In this document: piece by piece, positions 1 to 6,245 of the stretch
Numbering within the stretch: the stretch's first letter is position 1
Layout of the letters: each line of letters begins with the position of its first letter
Virus record (IMG/VR): IMGVR_UViG_3300032282_006023
Location: 1-20,534 of that record
DNA length: 20,534 nucleotides
Strand: one strand, 5' to 3'
Source of the DNA: a virus
The notes under the pieces: model-generated
Database searches by the model: none
What the model was told of the DNA's origin: nothing
What the model saw: the letters and a program-made list of their open reading frames with translations, nothing else
Program-made: the position numbers and the translations under genes

Positions 1-30
1 AAATTAAAATAATTAAACATAATAACGATA

Positions 31-37
31 TATTTAT
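31..37 (+). promoter_or_regulatory. TATTTAT motif before the first gene
   Basis: TATTTAT lies 14 bases before the ATG at 52 and is followed by ATAAAAAC, similar in core and spacing to the motifs at 10716 and 19094. The upstream part of any promoter is cut short by the window edge. Confidence 0.3.
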
Positions 38-51
38 ATAAAAACAATTTT

Positions 52-276
52 ATGGATTTAAAATCAAAATTGAACAATTACCTCGGAAAATCAGTTAGAT
101 ATTCTGAAGAAGATAATGGAGACGGAACAAAACAAGTTTGTGATCTTGATACAGGAGATTGTTATACTGTAAGAGAAAGAGACGGTCTTATTGAAAGAGC
201 TGGACACCAAACAACTGCCAACAGAAGAGTAAGAGTTGAAACCGCGAGCGGAATAAAAACATTATTAAACGGATAA
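52..276 (+). CDS. Small hypothetical phage protein (74 aa)
   Basis: I do not recognise this protein. It is 74 residues, charged and soluble, with two cysteines six residues apart (VCDLDTGDC) in the middle and a basic stretch (NRRVRVET) near the C-terminus. No signal peptide or membrane segment is visible. The ATG follows an A/T-rich leader without a Shine-Dalgarno sequence, and a TATTTAT motif lies 14 bases upstream. The next gene begins only 4 bases after its stop, so the two are probably co-transcribed and both end at the terminator near 939-967. The open frame, clean spacing and co-directional context support a real gene; the function is unknown. Confidence 0.7.
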   Translation: MDLKSKLNNYLGKSVRYSEEDNGDGTKQVCDLDTGDCYTVRERDGLIERAGHQTTANRRVRVETASGIKTLLNG

Positions 277-280
277 TATT

Positions 281-919
281 ATGAGTTTAGATAAGAAAAT
301 TTTAAGTGAAATTGAAAGATACAGAAGTATTAATCAATATATTATGGAGCAAGTTCCACCACCACCTCCGGCAGCACCTGGAGAAATTCCTCCACCACCA
401 GCTGGTGATGCAGGAGCACCTCCACCACCAGCACCTGATGCAGCACCTCAACCAATAGATGTTGCAAATGATCCTGATGTTGAGAAGATTGACGATGAGG
501 GAGAATCAGAAGAAAAGGGTGCAGATGAAGGAACAGAAGAACTTGAAATAACAGATCTTGTTGATTCTCAAAAAAACATTGAAACAAAACAAGAAGAATA
601 TTTTCAAAACTTATTTAGTCAGCTTTCAAATTTGGAATCAAAATTATCTGAAATGGATTCAATTATGAATAAGTTGAATTCGTTAGAAATGAAGATTGAA
701 AAATATAGAGAGAAAACTCCACAGGAGAAATTGGAATTAAGAACATATGATTCTTATCCATTTAATCAAAAATTATCAGATTTTTTTGACGATAAGAAAG
801 AAGATATGGAAAAGACAGGAAAAAATGATTATGTTTTAACATCTGATGATGTAACAGACATTAATGTTGCAGATATTAAAGGGTCTTTCCAACCAAATGA
901 AGACGATGAATTAAGATAA
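281..919 (+). CDS. Proline-rich, acidic, coiled-coil protein of unknown function (212 aa)
   Basis: Not recognised as a named family. It reads as four parts. Residues 1-25 are a short charged head. Residues 26-58 are a proline/alanine stretch holding two imperfect 10-residue repeats (37-46 and 47-56, PPPPA at the start of each). Residues 59-93 are strongly acidic. Residues about 94-145 are a likely coiled coil with leucine, isoleucine and methionine spaced in heptad fashion. A folded-looking C-terminal part (about 150-212) contains the SYPFNQKLSDFF segment. There is no signal peptide or membrane segment. An architecture of flexible linker plus coiled coil fits a scaffold, prohead-core or virion-associated protein, but that is inference only. 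It lies 4 bases after the preceding gene and just before an intrinsic terminator. A minus-strand open frame over the proline codons is a shadow. Confidence 0.8.
   Translation: MSLDKKILSEIERYRSINQYIMEQVPPPPPAAPGEIPPPPAGDAGAPPPPAPDAAPQPIDVANDPDVEKIDDEGESEEKGADEGTEELEITDLVDSQKNIETKQEEYFQNLFSQLSNLESKLSEMDSIMNKLNSLEMKIEKYREKTPQEKLELRTYDSYPFNQKLSDFFDDKKEDMEKTGKNDYVLTSDDVTDINVADIKGSFQPNEDDELR
389..448 (+). repeat. Two imperfect 30-bp tandem repeats coding PPPPA-type decapeptides
   Basis: Two adjacent 30-bp units begin with the same 14 bases (CCTCCACCACCAGC) at 389 and 419 and then diverge. They encode consecutive 10-residue units in the proline-rich part of the surrounding gene. A shorter proline run precedes them. 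Unit number in such repeats often varies between relatives, but only two units are visible here. Confidence 0.75.
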
Positions 920-938
920 AAAAAATTAATTTAAAATG

Positions 939-967
939 AAGGTCACCAAATGGTGACCTTTTTTATT
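939..967 (+). terminator. Intrinsic terminator after the first two genes
   Basis: A perfect 9-bp stem (AAGGTCACC at 939-947, GGTGACCTT at 952-960) closes a 4-base AAAT loop and runs straight into a T-rich tail (959-968). It begins 19 bases after the stop of the 281-919 gene and 64 bases before the gp32-like gene, so it separates the first two genes from the replication block. Confidence 0.88.
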
Positions 968-997
968 TGACATAACACCTAATTTATATTATATTTA
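966..997 (+). promoter_or_regulatory. Possible Bacteroidota-type promoter for the gp32-like gene
   Basis: TTTG at 966-969 is followed after 20 bases by TATATTTA at 990-997, which matches the Bacteroidota pattern TTTG - about 19 bases - TAnnTTTG except for the last base. It lies directly after an intrinsic terminator and 33 bases before the start of the gp32-like gene, where a promoter would be expected. In such AT-rich DNA a partial match can arise by chance. Confidence 0.35.
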
Positions 998-1030
998 ATT
1001 TACATTATTAAAATTCTAAATTTAAACACA

Positions 1031-1882
1031 ATGAGTTCATTAGACGCCGTATTGGCACAGTACGAAAAATCACAACAAGGGGGCGGGGCCCAAAACAGAA
1101 TGTCGCAAGACGAAAGAATGAAAAAGTATTTCGCCCTAATTTTGGGTGATAAAGAAAAATCAGGACAAAGAAAGATTAGGATTCTTCCTACTCCAGACGG
1201 ATCATCTCCATTTAAAGAAGCTTGGTATCACGAGATTCAAGTTGGAGGACAATGGCAAAAGTTTTTTGATCCAGGAAAAAATGACAATGAAAGATCACCT
1301 TTGAATGAAGTTTATGAAGAACTTATGGCAACAGGTAAAGATTCTGATAAGGAGCTTGCAAAACAATATAAATCTCGTAAGTTTTATATTGTGAAAGTAA
1401 TTGACAGAGATCACGAAGAAGACGGACCAAAGTTTTGGAGATTTAAACACAACTATAAGAATGATGGTATCCTTGATAAGATCATTCCAATTTGGAGAAA
1501 CAAAGGTGATATCACCGATCCCGAAAAAGGTCGTGACTTGGTAATTGAACTTACCAAAGCAAAAACACCAAAAGGTAAAGAATACACAACTGTATCTACA
1601 ATTATGTATGACGATCCAGCTCCTGTTCACGAAGACAAAACACAAGCTAACGCTTGGATTAATGACGAACTAACTTGGTTAGATGTTTATTCTAAAAAAC
1701 CAGTTGAATATCTTGAAGCAATTGCAAGAGGTGAAACACCAAAGTGGGATACTGACAAAGGTGGATATGTTTATGGAAATTCTTCTGTAGATGAAACATC
1801 AATTGGAGGAAGTAAAAAAGCTTCTAATGTGTTAGTTGATCCACAAGCAGATGCTGAAATCGATACAGATCTTCCATTCTAA
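1031..1882 (+). CDS. 32: gp32-like single-stranded DNA-binding protein
   Basis: Probable counterpart of T4 gp32, which coats single-stranded DNA during replication and recombination. At 283 residues it is close to T4 gp32 (301). A flexible glycine-containing N-terminal part leads into a basic and aromatic core (RKIRILPTP, then AWYHEIQVGGQWQKFF, then the FYIVKVIDRDHEEDGPKFWRF region), and the C-terminus is acidic. The neighbours (UvsX, 5' nuclease, gp41 helicase) support the call. Two things are odd. The protein has no cysteine at all, so the zinc site of T4 gp32 (one His, three Cys) is absent. The last residues, DAEIDTDLPF, resemble the acidic, Phe-ended tip of bacterial SSB. The ATG follows TTTAAACACA with no Shine-Dalgarno sequence. 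The assignment rests on pattern and context, not a computed alignment. Confidence 0.85.
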   Translation: MSSLDAVLAQYEKSQQGGGAQNRMSQDERMKKYFALILGDKEKSGQRKIRILPTPDGSSPFKEAWYHEIQVGGQWQKFFDPGKNDNERSPLNEVYEELMATGKDSDKELAKQYKSRKFYIVKVIDRDHEEDGPKFWRFKHNYKNDGILDKIIPIWRNKGDITDPEKGRDLVIELTKAKTPKGKEYTTVSTIMYDDPAPVHEDKTQANAWINDELTWLDVYSKKPVEYLEAIARGETPKWDTDKGGYVYGNSSVDETSIGGSKKASNVLVDPQADAEIDTDLPF

Positions 1883-1894
1883 TAAAACAAATAT

Positions 1895-1926
1895 CATGTA
1901 TGGTATCTTGTATGGTACCATACATG
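1895..1926 (+). terminator. Hairpin after the gp32-like gene, with an overlapping palindrome
   Basis: CATGTATGGTA (1895-1905) and TACCATACATG (1916-1926) form a perfect 11-bp stem around a 10-base loop. The right arm can instead form a perfect 16-bp palindrome (1909-1924), because TGTATGGTA occurs twice. The structure starts 12 bases after the stop codon and is followed by a weak T-rich stretch (TTAATTTTAT) and then the next start at 1940. It could be a leaky terminator or an mRNA-stabilising element that lets the abundant binding protein be expressed above the genes behind it. The function is inferred. Confidence 0.65.
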
Positions 1927-1939
1927 TTAATTTTATCAT

Positions 1940-2230
1940 ATGACATTTAAAGAAGAAATTGAATTACAATTAAGAGACAATAAAATGTTATCTTATGAGA
2001 TATTAAGTCAATTAAAGGAAAAAGGATATTCGTCTGGTAAACCTAAACAAGTTGGTGACACTGTTTTGTTTGGGATGTTGAAAGAAGAAGATCAAGATGG
2101 AGAATTAGGGCTTAGATTAATAACTTTTCATGAAGAAGAACTTGGTTCATTATATGAAGAAGACGATGAATTTTACCCCAAAAAAGTCGGTAAACTACCA
2201 AATATTAAAAAAATAGAAAATGGCAATTAA
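1940..2230 (+). CDS. Small acidic hypothetical protein between gp32-like and UvsX-like genes
   Basis: Unrecognised 96-residue protein. The N-terminal half looks helical (EEIELQLRDNKMLSYEILSQLKEKGY). A central segment has possible beta strands (VGDTVLFGML, LGLRLITFHEEEL), and an acidic EEDDEFYP patch comes before a basic end. There is no signal peptide or membrane segment. Its last 11 bases overlap the start of the UvsX-like gene in another frame, which suggests translational coupling. Small proteins in this neighbourhood of T4-like genomes are often recombination accessories, for example a UvsY-type mediator, but no sequence feature seen here proves that. A hairpin sits immediately upstream. 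Confidence 0.75.
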   Translation: MTFKEEIELQLRDNKMLSYEILSQLKEKGYSSGKPKQVGDTVLFGMLKEEDQDGELGLRLITFHEEELGSLYEEDDEFYPKKVGKLPNIKKIENGN

Positions 2231-3206
2231 GAAAAAAGATAGTGTTGGTGGATTTAAAGATAAATTCTCAACTAAAACAAAATATAAAGAAACAAATTAT
2301 TATAATTGCGGTGAAGCATTCTTAAATGCTTGTGGTATACCTGGACCTGTTATGGGCGGAATCAATATGTTTTTGGGACATAGTAATAGTTCCAAAACAA
2401 CCGCAATGATATTAGCAGCCGCAGATGCTCAAAAGAAAGGACATTTACCTGTTTTTATTATTACGGAAAAGAAATGGTCATGGGAACATGCTGTTGAATT
2501 GGGATTACAAGCGAATAAAAATGAAGATGATGAATGGGATGGTGATTTTATTTTTAACGATGGTTTTGATTATATTGAACAAGTAACTGATTTTATTAAT
2601 GAGGTTATTGATGCCCAAGAAAAGGGCGAAATTAAACAATCCATTTTATTTCTTTGGGATTCAGTTGGATCCATTCCTTGTAAAATGACATTTGATGGCA
2701 AAGGCGGAAAACAACATAATGCAGCAACTCTTGCTGACAAGATAGGTATGGGAGTTCATTCAAGAATTTCTAAATCAAAAAAAGAAGATTATGCTTACTA
2801 TAATACTTTAGTAGTAGTTAATCAACCATGGGTTGCTCTTCCTGACAATCCATTTGGACAACCAACAATTAAGGCTAAAGGTGGTGAAGCGTTATGGTTA
2901 GCATCTTCATTAGTATTTCTTTTTGGTAATCAAGCAAGTGCAGGAATCAATCACATTACCGCAACTAAAGGAGGAAGAACCGTTAGATATGCAATTAGAA
3001 CCAAAATTTCAATTCTAAAAAATCATGTGAATGGTTTGGGTTATAATGATGGTAAATTGATTGCAGTACCACAAGGGTATATTGAAGACACTAAAGAAGC
3101 TTTGGAAACATACAAAAAAGAATATTCTCAATATTGGAATGGAATTCTTTCTGGCTCAGGTGAAATAGTGTTGGAAGAATCTGGTGATGATGATATTACA
3201 GAGTAG
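2220..3206 (+). CDS. uvsX: UvsX/RecA-like strand-exchange recombinase
   Basis: Likely the phage RecA-family ATPase that forms filaments on single-stranded DNA and drives homologous pairing and recombination-dependent replication. At 328 residues it is slightly shorter than T4 UvsX (391). The nucleotide-binding loop is G53-H-S-N-S-S-K59-T60: lysine and threonine are kept, but the usual glycine before the lysine is serine, much as T4 UvsX also departs from the consensus. A Walker B-like segment SILFLWDSVG places the aspartate at D147. The PVFIITEKKW stretch around residue 83 is in the place of the usual catalytic-glutamate strand. VVVNQPW (about 198-204) and the basic KGGRTVRYAIRTK region follow, and the tail is acidic. 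The start overlaps the preceding gene by 11 bases. The RNase H-like nuclease follows after 39 bases. Confidence 0.88.
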   Translation: MAIKKKDSVGGFKDKFSTKTKYKETNYYNCGEAFLNACGIPGPVMGGINMFLGHSNSSKTTAMILAAADAQKKGHLPVFIITEKKWSWEHAVELGLQANKNEDDEWDGDFIFNDGFDYIEQVTDFINEVIDAQEKGEIKQSILFLWDSVGSIPCKMTFDGKGGKQHNAATLADKIGMGVHSRISKSKKEDYAYYNTLVVVNQPWVALPDNPFGQPTIKAKGGEALWLASSLVFLFGNQASAGINHITATKGGRTVRYAIRTKISILKNHVNGLGYNDGKLIAVPQGYIEDTKEALETYKKEYSQYWNGILSGSGEIVLEESGDDDITE

Positions 3207-3245
3207 TGTTTATGAAAGAATTTATTCACATTTTAAATAAAGAAA

Positions 3246-4247
3246 GTGATCAAAACACTTTTAGTAGATGGAAATAATCTATTCAAAATAGGTTATCACG
3301 GAGCAAAAGAACTATTTTATGAAGGTAATCATATTGGTGGAGTATATCACTTCATCAATATACTTCGTAAGTTTTTAGAAGAACACGATCACGATAAAGT
3401 GATTGTTATGTGGGATGGAGAATCTAACTCATCCGCAAGAAAACTATTATATCCCCAATATAAGGCGAATCGGCTTCAAATAATTAATGATGAAGTATAT
3501 GAATCCTATTTACAACAAAGAGGAAGAGTTAAACAATATCTTGAAGAAATATTTGTTAGACAAGTTGAGACGGATAATAATGAAGCGGATGATTTAATTG
3601 CTTATTATTGTCAAATTGCTAAAGATGAAAAAATAATCATATTCTCTGCGGACAAGGATCTTACACAATTAATTTCTGAAAATGTAACAATATATTCTCC
3701 GATATCTAAAAAATATTTTAAATACGGAGATATGATCACTTTGAATAAAGTTGATATACCTCATTATAATGTTGCCTTATGTAAAATCTTTGTTGGAGAT
3801 AAATCAGATAATATTGATGGAATCCAAGGAGTGGGTGAAAAAACTTTGGTAAAATTATTTCCTGAAATGCTTGATAAATCCTGCACTATTGAAGAATTGT
3901 TATACAATGCCCGAAATATCGAGCAAAATAAACCTGTTAAAACTATATCAAATATTTTGACTGGTAAAACAAAAAGTGGTATACTTGGAGAAGAGTTTTA
4001 CAAAACAAATAAAAAAATAGTAGATTTGTCCGAGTGTTTGATAACCGATGATGCAAAAGAATTGGTGGAACAAATATTAAACGATACAATTGATCCTGAA
4101 AATCGAGGGTATAAGAATCTAATGAGATTGATGATGGAAGACGGTCTTTTTAAATATTTACCAAAGAACGATGAAGCTTGGGTAAATTTTCTTCGACCAT
4201 TTATGAAACTAACAAGAAAAGAAAAACGACAAACAAATAAAAACTAA
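3246..4247 (+). CDS. rnh: T4 RNase H / FEN-family 5'-3' nuclease
   Basis: Metal-dependent 5' nuclease expected to remove RNA primers and 5' flaps from Okazaki fragments. The acidic residues of the FEN/PIN fold are all visible: D8 in LLVDGNN, D57 in VIVMWDG, E113/D115/D116 in ETDNNEADDL, D136 and D138 in FSADKDL, and D185 and D188 in VGDKSDNI. The helix-three-turn-helix DNA-binding element GIQGVGEKT is at 192-200. The basic SARK...YPQYKANR segment (63-76) corresponds to the helical arch region. At 333 residues it is near T4 RNase H (305). The start is a GTG; it is preferred because the catalytic LLVDGNN strand begins five residues later. An ATG at 3212 is in another frame and opens only a 21-codon frame. 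A run of purines (AAAGAAA) lies just upstream. Confidence 0.92.
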   Translation: MIKTLLVDGNNLFKIGYHGAKELFYEGNHIGGVYHFINILRKFLEEHDHDKVIVMWDGESNSSARKLLYPQYKANRLQIINDEVYESYLQQRGRVKQYLEEIFVRQVETDNNEADDLIAYYCQIAKDEKIIIFSADKDLTQLISENVTIYSPISKKYFKYGDMITLNKVDIPHYNVALCKIFVGDKSDNIDGIQGVGEKTLVKLFPEMLDKSCTIEELLYNARNIEQNKPVKTISNILTGKTKSGILGEEFYKTNKKIVDLSECLITDDAKELVEQILNDTIDPENRGYKNLMRLMMEDGLFKYLPKNDEAWVNFLRPFMKLTRKEKRQTNKN

Positions 4248-4254
4248 AAAAAAA

Positions 4255-4707
4255 ATGAAAGAGCAAGACAGTACGAAAATGGAGTTCCTTCTAACCCTAA
4301 ACGATAACATCGTTGTTCAAAGGTTCTTTAATGTGAGAGGGTATAATCCTCAAGCAAAAAACTCGATTGAGTTTTATGAGTTTATTAAATCCTTGAAAGA
4401 GGAACTTGAGTATTATCTCAAAATGAAAACCGTTGTCTATATGATGGACAATATGGAAGCAATTATGCATGATCCAAAGATCATGGAAACTTCATTTACC
4501 GAAGATGCGGAAATTTTTAACATCTATGTTAAAGTAAATGATCAGACAATTTGTCATAGAATTTTTGACGGAAAAAAGTTTCCACCAAAAGTTCGTTATA
4601 CAGTGGATGTAAGACCATATTTGAAAGATGTGCTTCGTGAGTTAACTGACATTTTTTCAAATTATGATTTAGAACATCAATATTTGGAATTTGATTTGAG
4701 GAAGTAA
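4255..4707 (+). CDS. Hypothetical protein next to the replicative helicase (150 aa)
   Basis: Not recognised. The 150-residue protein alternates predicted strands (FLLTLNDNIVVQRFFNVRGY, FNIYVKVNDQTICHRIF) with helices (FYEFIKSLKEELEYYLKMK, YLKDVLRELTDIFSNYDLE), and the two halves look loosely alike. One cysteine is present; there is no membrane segment or signal peptide. The ATG at 4255 follows a run of eight A residues; an in-frame ATG at codon 9 (4279) is a possible alternative. It lies between the 5' nuclease and the gp41-like helicase, 7 bases after the former. That position is compatible with a helicase loader or other replisome accessory, but this is inference from location only. Confidence 0.8.
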   Translation: MKEQDSTKMEFLLTLNDNIVVQRFFNVRGYNPQAKNSIEFYEFIKSLKEELEYYLKMKTVVYMMDNMEAIMHDPKIMETSFTEDAEIFNIYVKVNDQTICHRIFDGKKFPPKVRYTVDVRPYLKDVLRELTDIFSNYDLEHQYLEFDLRK

Positions 4708-4740
4708 GTATTTAATAATATAGGGGTATTTCAAAAAATT

Positions 4741-6117
4741 ATGAATAAGAATTTCGATTATTTAGGGAACACATTTCAGATTCAGTTATTAAACCAAATT
4801 ATCACAGACAAAGATTTTTCATCATCCATTATGGATGTGATAGAGAGTTCTTATTTTGATAACAAATATTTCAAGATCATCCTTCAGATGATTAAAGAAT
4901 ATCATTTGAAATATGAAACAACACCAAATTTTGATACACTTGAACAGATTGTTAAATCTGAAATTTCTCAAGAACTTGTTGCAAAAATTGTATTTGATAC
5001 ATTAAAACAAATCAAAGATGCTCCTTTTGAAGGATCATCTTTTGTACAAGAAAAGGCTCTTAAGTTTTGTAAACAACAGGAACTTCAGAAGGCAATGGAT
5101 AAGGCTCAAAAGATTATCACCGAAGGTGATTTTGAATCTTATGATAAAGTTGAAGGTTTGGTTAGAGAAGCATTACAAGTTGGAGAGGTTGATAAAGGGA
5201 CCACAGATATCTTCACAGGACTTGATACCGTATTGGAAGAAGATTATAGACATCCAATACCAATGGGAATACCAGGAATAGATAAACTATTAAAAGGTGG
5301 TTTAGCAAAAGGAGAGATTGGAGTTATACTTGCACCTACAGGTGTTGGTAAGACAACAATCCTTACTAAAATTGCAAATACAGCTTTTAATTTAGGATAC
5401 AATGTCCTTCAAATATTTTTTGAGGATAATCCAAAAATTGTTCAAAGAAAACACTTTACCATTTGGACTGGAATTGAACCTGATAATTTAGCAAATCATA
5501 AGGAAGAAGTAATGTCAAAAATTACTGAAATCAAAGATACCATGCAAAATAAACTTATTTTGAAAAAGATGGCATCTGATACTATGACAATGAGTAATAT
5601 AAAAAATCAGATCAGAAAAATGATTGCAGATGGAAACAAAATTGATTTAGTTTTGTTGGACTATATTGATTGTGTTTTACCTGAATCAACTTCAAAAGAT
5701 GAATGGAAAGCTGAAGGTTCTGTAATGAGAGGGTTTGAAGGAATGTGTCACGAGTTGGATATGGTTGGATGGACCGCCACACAGGGCAATAGGTCCTCAA
5801 TATCGTCTGAAGTTGTTACAACCGATCAGATGGGTGGGTCAATTAAAAAGGCTCAGGTTGGTCATGTAATCATCACTGTGGCGAAGAGCCTCCAACAGAA
5901 AGAGATGAATTTAGCGACAATAGCAATTACTAAATCGCGTCTTGGAAAAGACGGTGTTGTTTTTGAAAATTGTAAGTTCAATAACGAGCTATTGGAAATA
6001 GATACTGAATCATCAGTAACCTTCTTGGGTTTTGAAGAACAACAAGAAGAAAGAAAAAGAGATAGAGTAAAAGAACTCCTTGATAAGAGAAAACAAAGGG
6101 AAAATAAGGTTAATTAA
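4741..6117 (+). CDS. 41: gp41/DnaB-like replicative DNA helicase
   Basis: Hexameric 5'-3' helicase of the DnaB/T4 gp41 family, expected to unwind the replication fork and work with a primase. At 458 residues it is close to T4 gp41 (475). Residues 1-150 are the helical N-terminal domain, followed by a linker and the RecA-like motor. Walker A is A198-P-T-G-V-G-K204-T-T. Walker B is LVLLDYID (303-310). A TATQGNRSS segment matches the DnaB motif that senses nucleotide and DNA. KSRLGKDG around R400 is the likely arginine-finger segment. The C-terminus is very basic and charged (EERKRDRVKELLDKRKQRE). The ATG follows CAAAAAATT with no Shine-Dalgarno sequence. No separate primase gene is visible in the window. 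Confidence 0.93.
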   Translation: MNKNFDYLGNTFQIQLLNQIITDKDFSSSIMDVIESSYFDNKYFKIILQMIKEYHLKYETTPNFDTLEQIVKSEISQELVAKIVFDTLKQIKDAPFEGSSFVQEKALKFCKQQELQKAMDKAQKIITEGDFESYDKVEGLVREALQVGEVDKGTTDIFTGLDTVLEEDYRHPIPMGIPGIDKLLKGGLAKGEIGVILAPTGVGKTTILTKIANTAFNLGYNVLQIFFEDNPKIVQRKHFTIWTGIEPDNLANHKEEVMSKITEIKDTMQNKLILKKMASDTMTMSNIKNQIRKMIADGNKIDLVLLDYIDCVLPESTSKDEWKAEGSVMRGFEGMCHELDMVGWTATQGNRSSISSEVVTTDQMGGSIKKAQVGHVIITVAKSLQQKEMNLATIAITKSRLGKDGVVFENCKFNNELLEIDTESSVTFLGFEEQQEERKRDRVKELLDKRKQRENKVN

Positions 6118-6163
6118 ATATCTACTTTTTTGAAAAAAAACTTATTTTTTTTTAACAAAAATA

Positions 6164-6186
6164 ATGGTCGGTTATAAGCCAACCAT
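6164..6186 (+). other. Imperfect hairpin between helicase and reductase genes
   Basis: ATGGT at the left pairs with ACCAT at the right. Two further G-C pairs follow an internal C/A mismatch, and a T/G wobble closes a 5-base loop. An A/T-rich stretch with long A and T runs (6126-6153) lies before it and a TATTTAT motif follows at 6188. It may be a weak terminator or leader structure. The 128-base gap holding it is the longest intergenic region of the window. Confidence 0.4.
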
Positions 6187-6187
6187 A

Positions 6188-6194
6188 TATTTAT
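6188..6194 (+). promoter_or_regulatory. TATTTAT motif upstream of the class II reductase gene
   Basis: TATTTAT occurs 51 bases before the ATG at 6246, just after the imperfect hairpin at 6164-6186. If it marks a promoter, the reductase mRNA would have a longer A/T-rich leader than the other genes. Confidence 0.25.
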
Positions 6195-6245
6195 TATAAA
6201 AATCGTTGATTTTTTTAATAAAAACATAAAACTAAAAATTAAACA

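Noticed and set aside
342-587. Minus-strand open frame of 81 codons
   Set aside because: It is the reverse of the proline-rich repeat and acidic codons of the real + strand gene; its Leu/His-rich sequence is low complexity and has no independent context.
1295-1645. Minus-strand open frame of 116 codons
   Set aside because: It lies wholly within the gp32-like gene, whose frame is well supported; the Phe/Ile/Cys-rich sequence is what antisense AT-rich coding DNA gives, and every supported gene is on the + strand.
3212-3277. Short ATG frame before the 5' nuclease, considered as the true start through a frameshift
   Set aside because: The nuclease frame begins well with GTG at 3246, five residues before its first catalytic motif, so no frameshift is needed and the 21-codon frame looks incidental.
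5018-5281. Second + strand open frame inside the helicase gene
   Set aside because: It is out of frame with, and inside, a helicase reading frame that carries Walker A and B motifs; its basic, low-complexity product has no recognisable features.
6118-6245. Possible cobalamin riboswitch upstream of the class II reductase
   Set aside because: The gap is only 128 bases, very A/T-rich, and shows no B12-box-like conserved block or multi-helix folding; only a small imperfect hairpin is visible.
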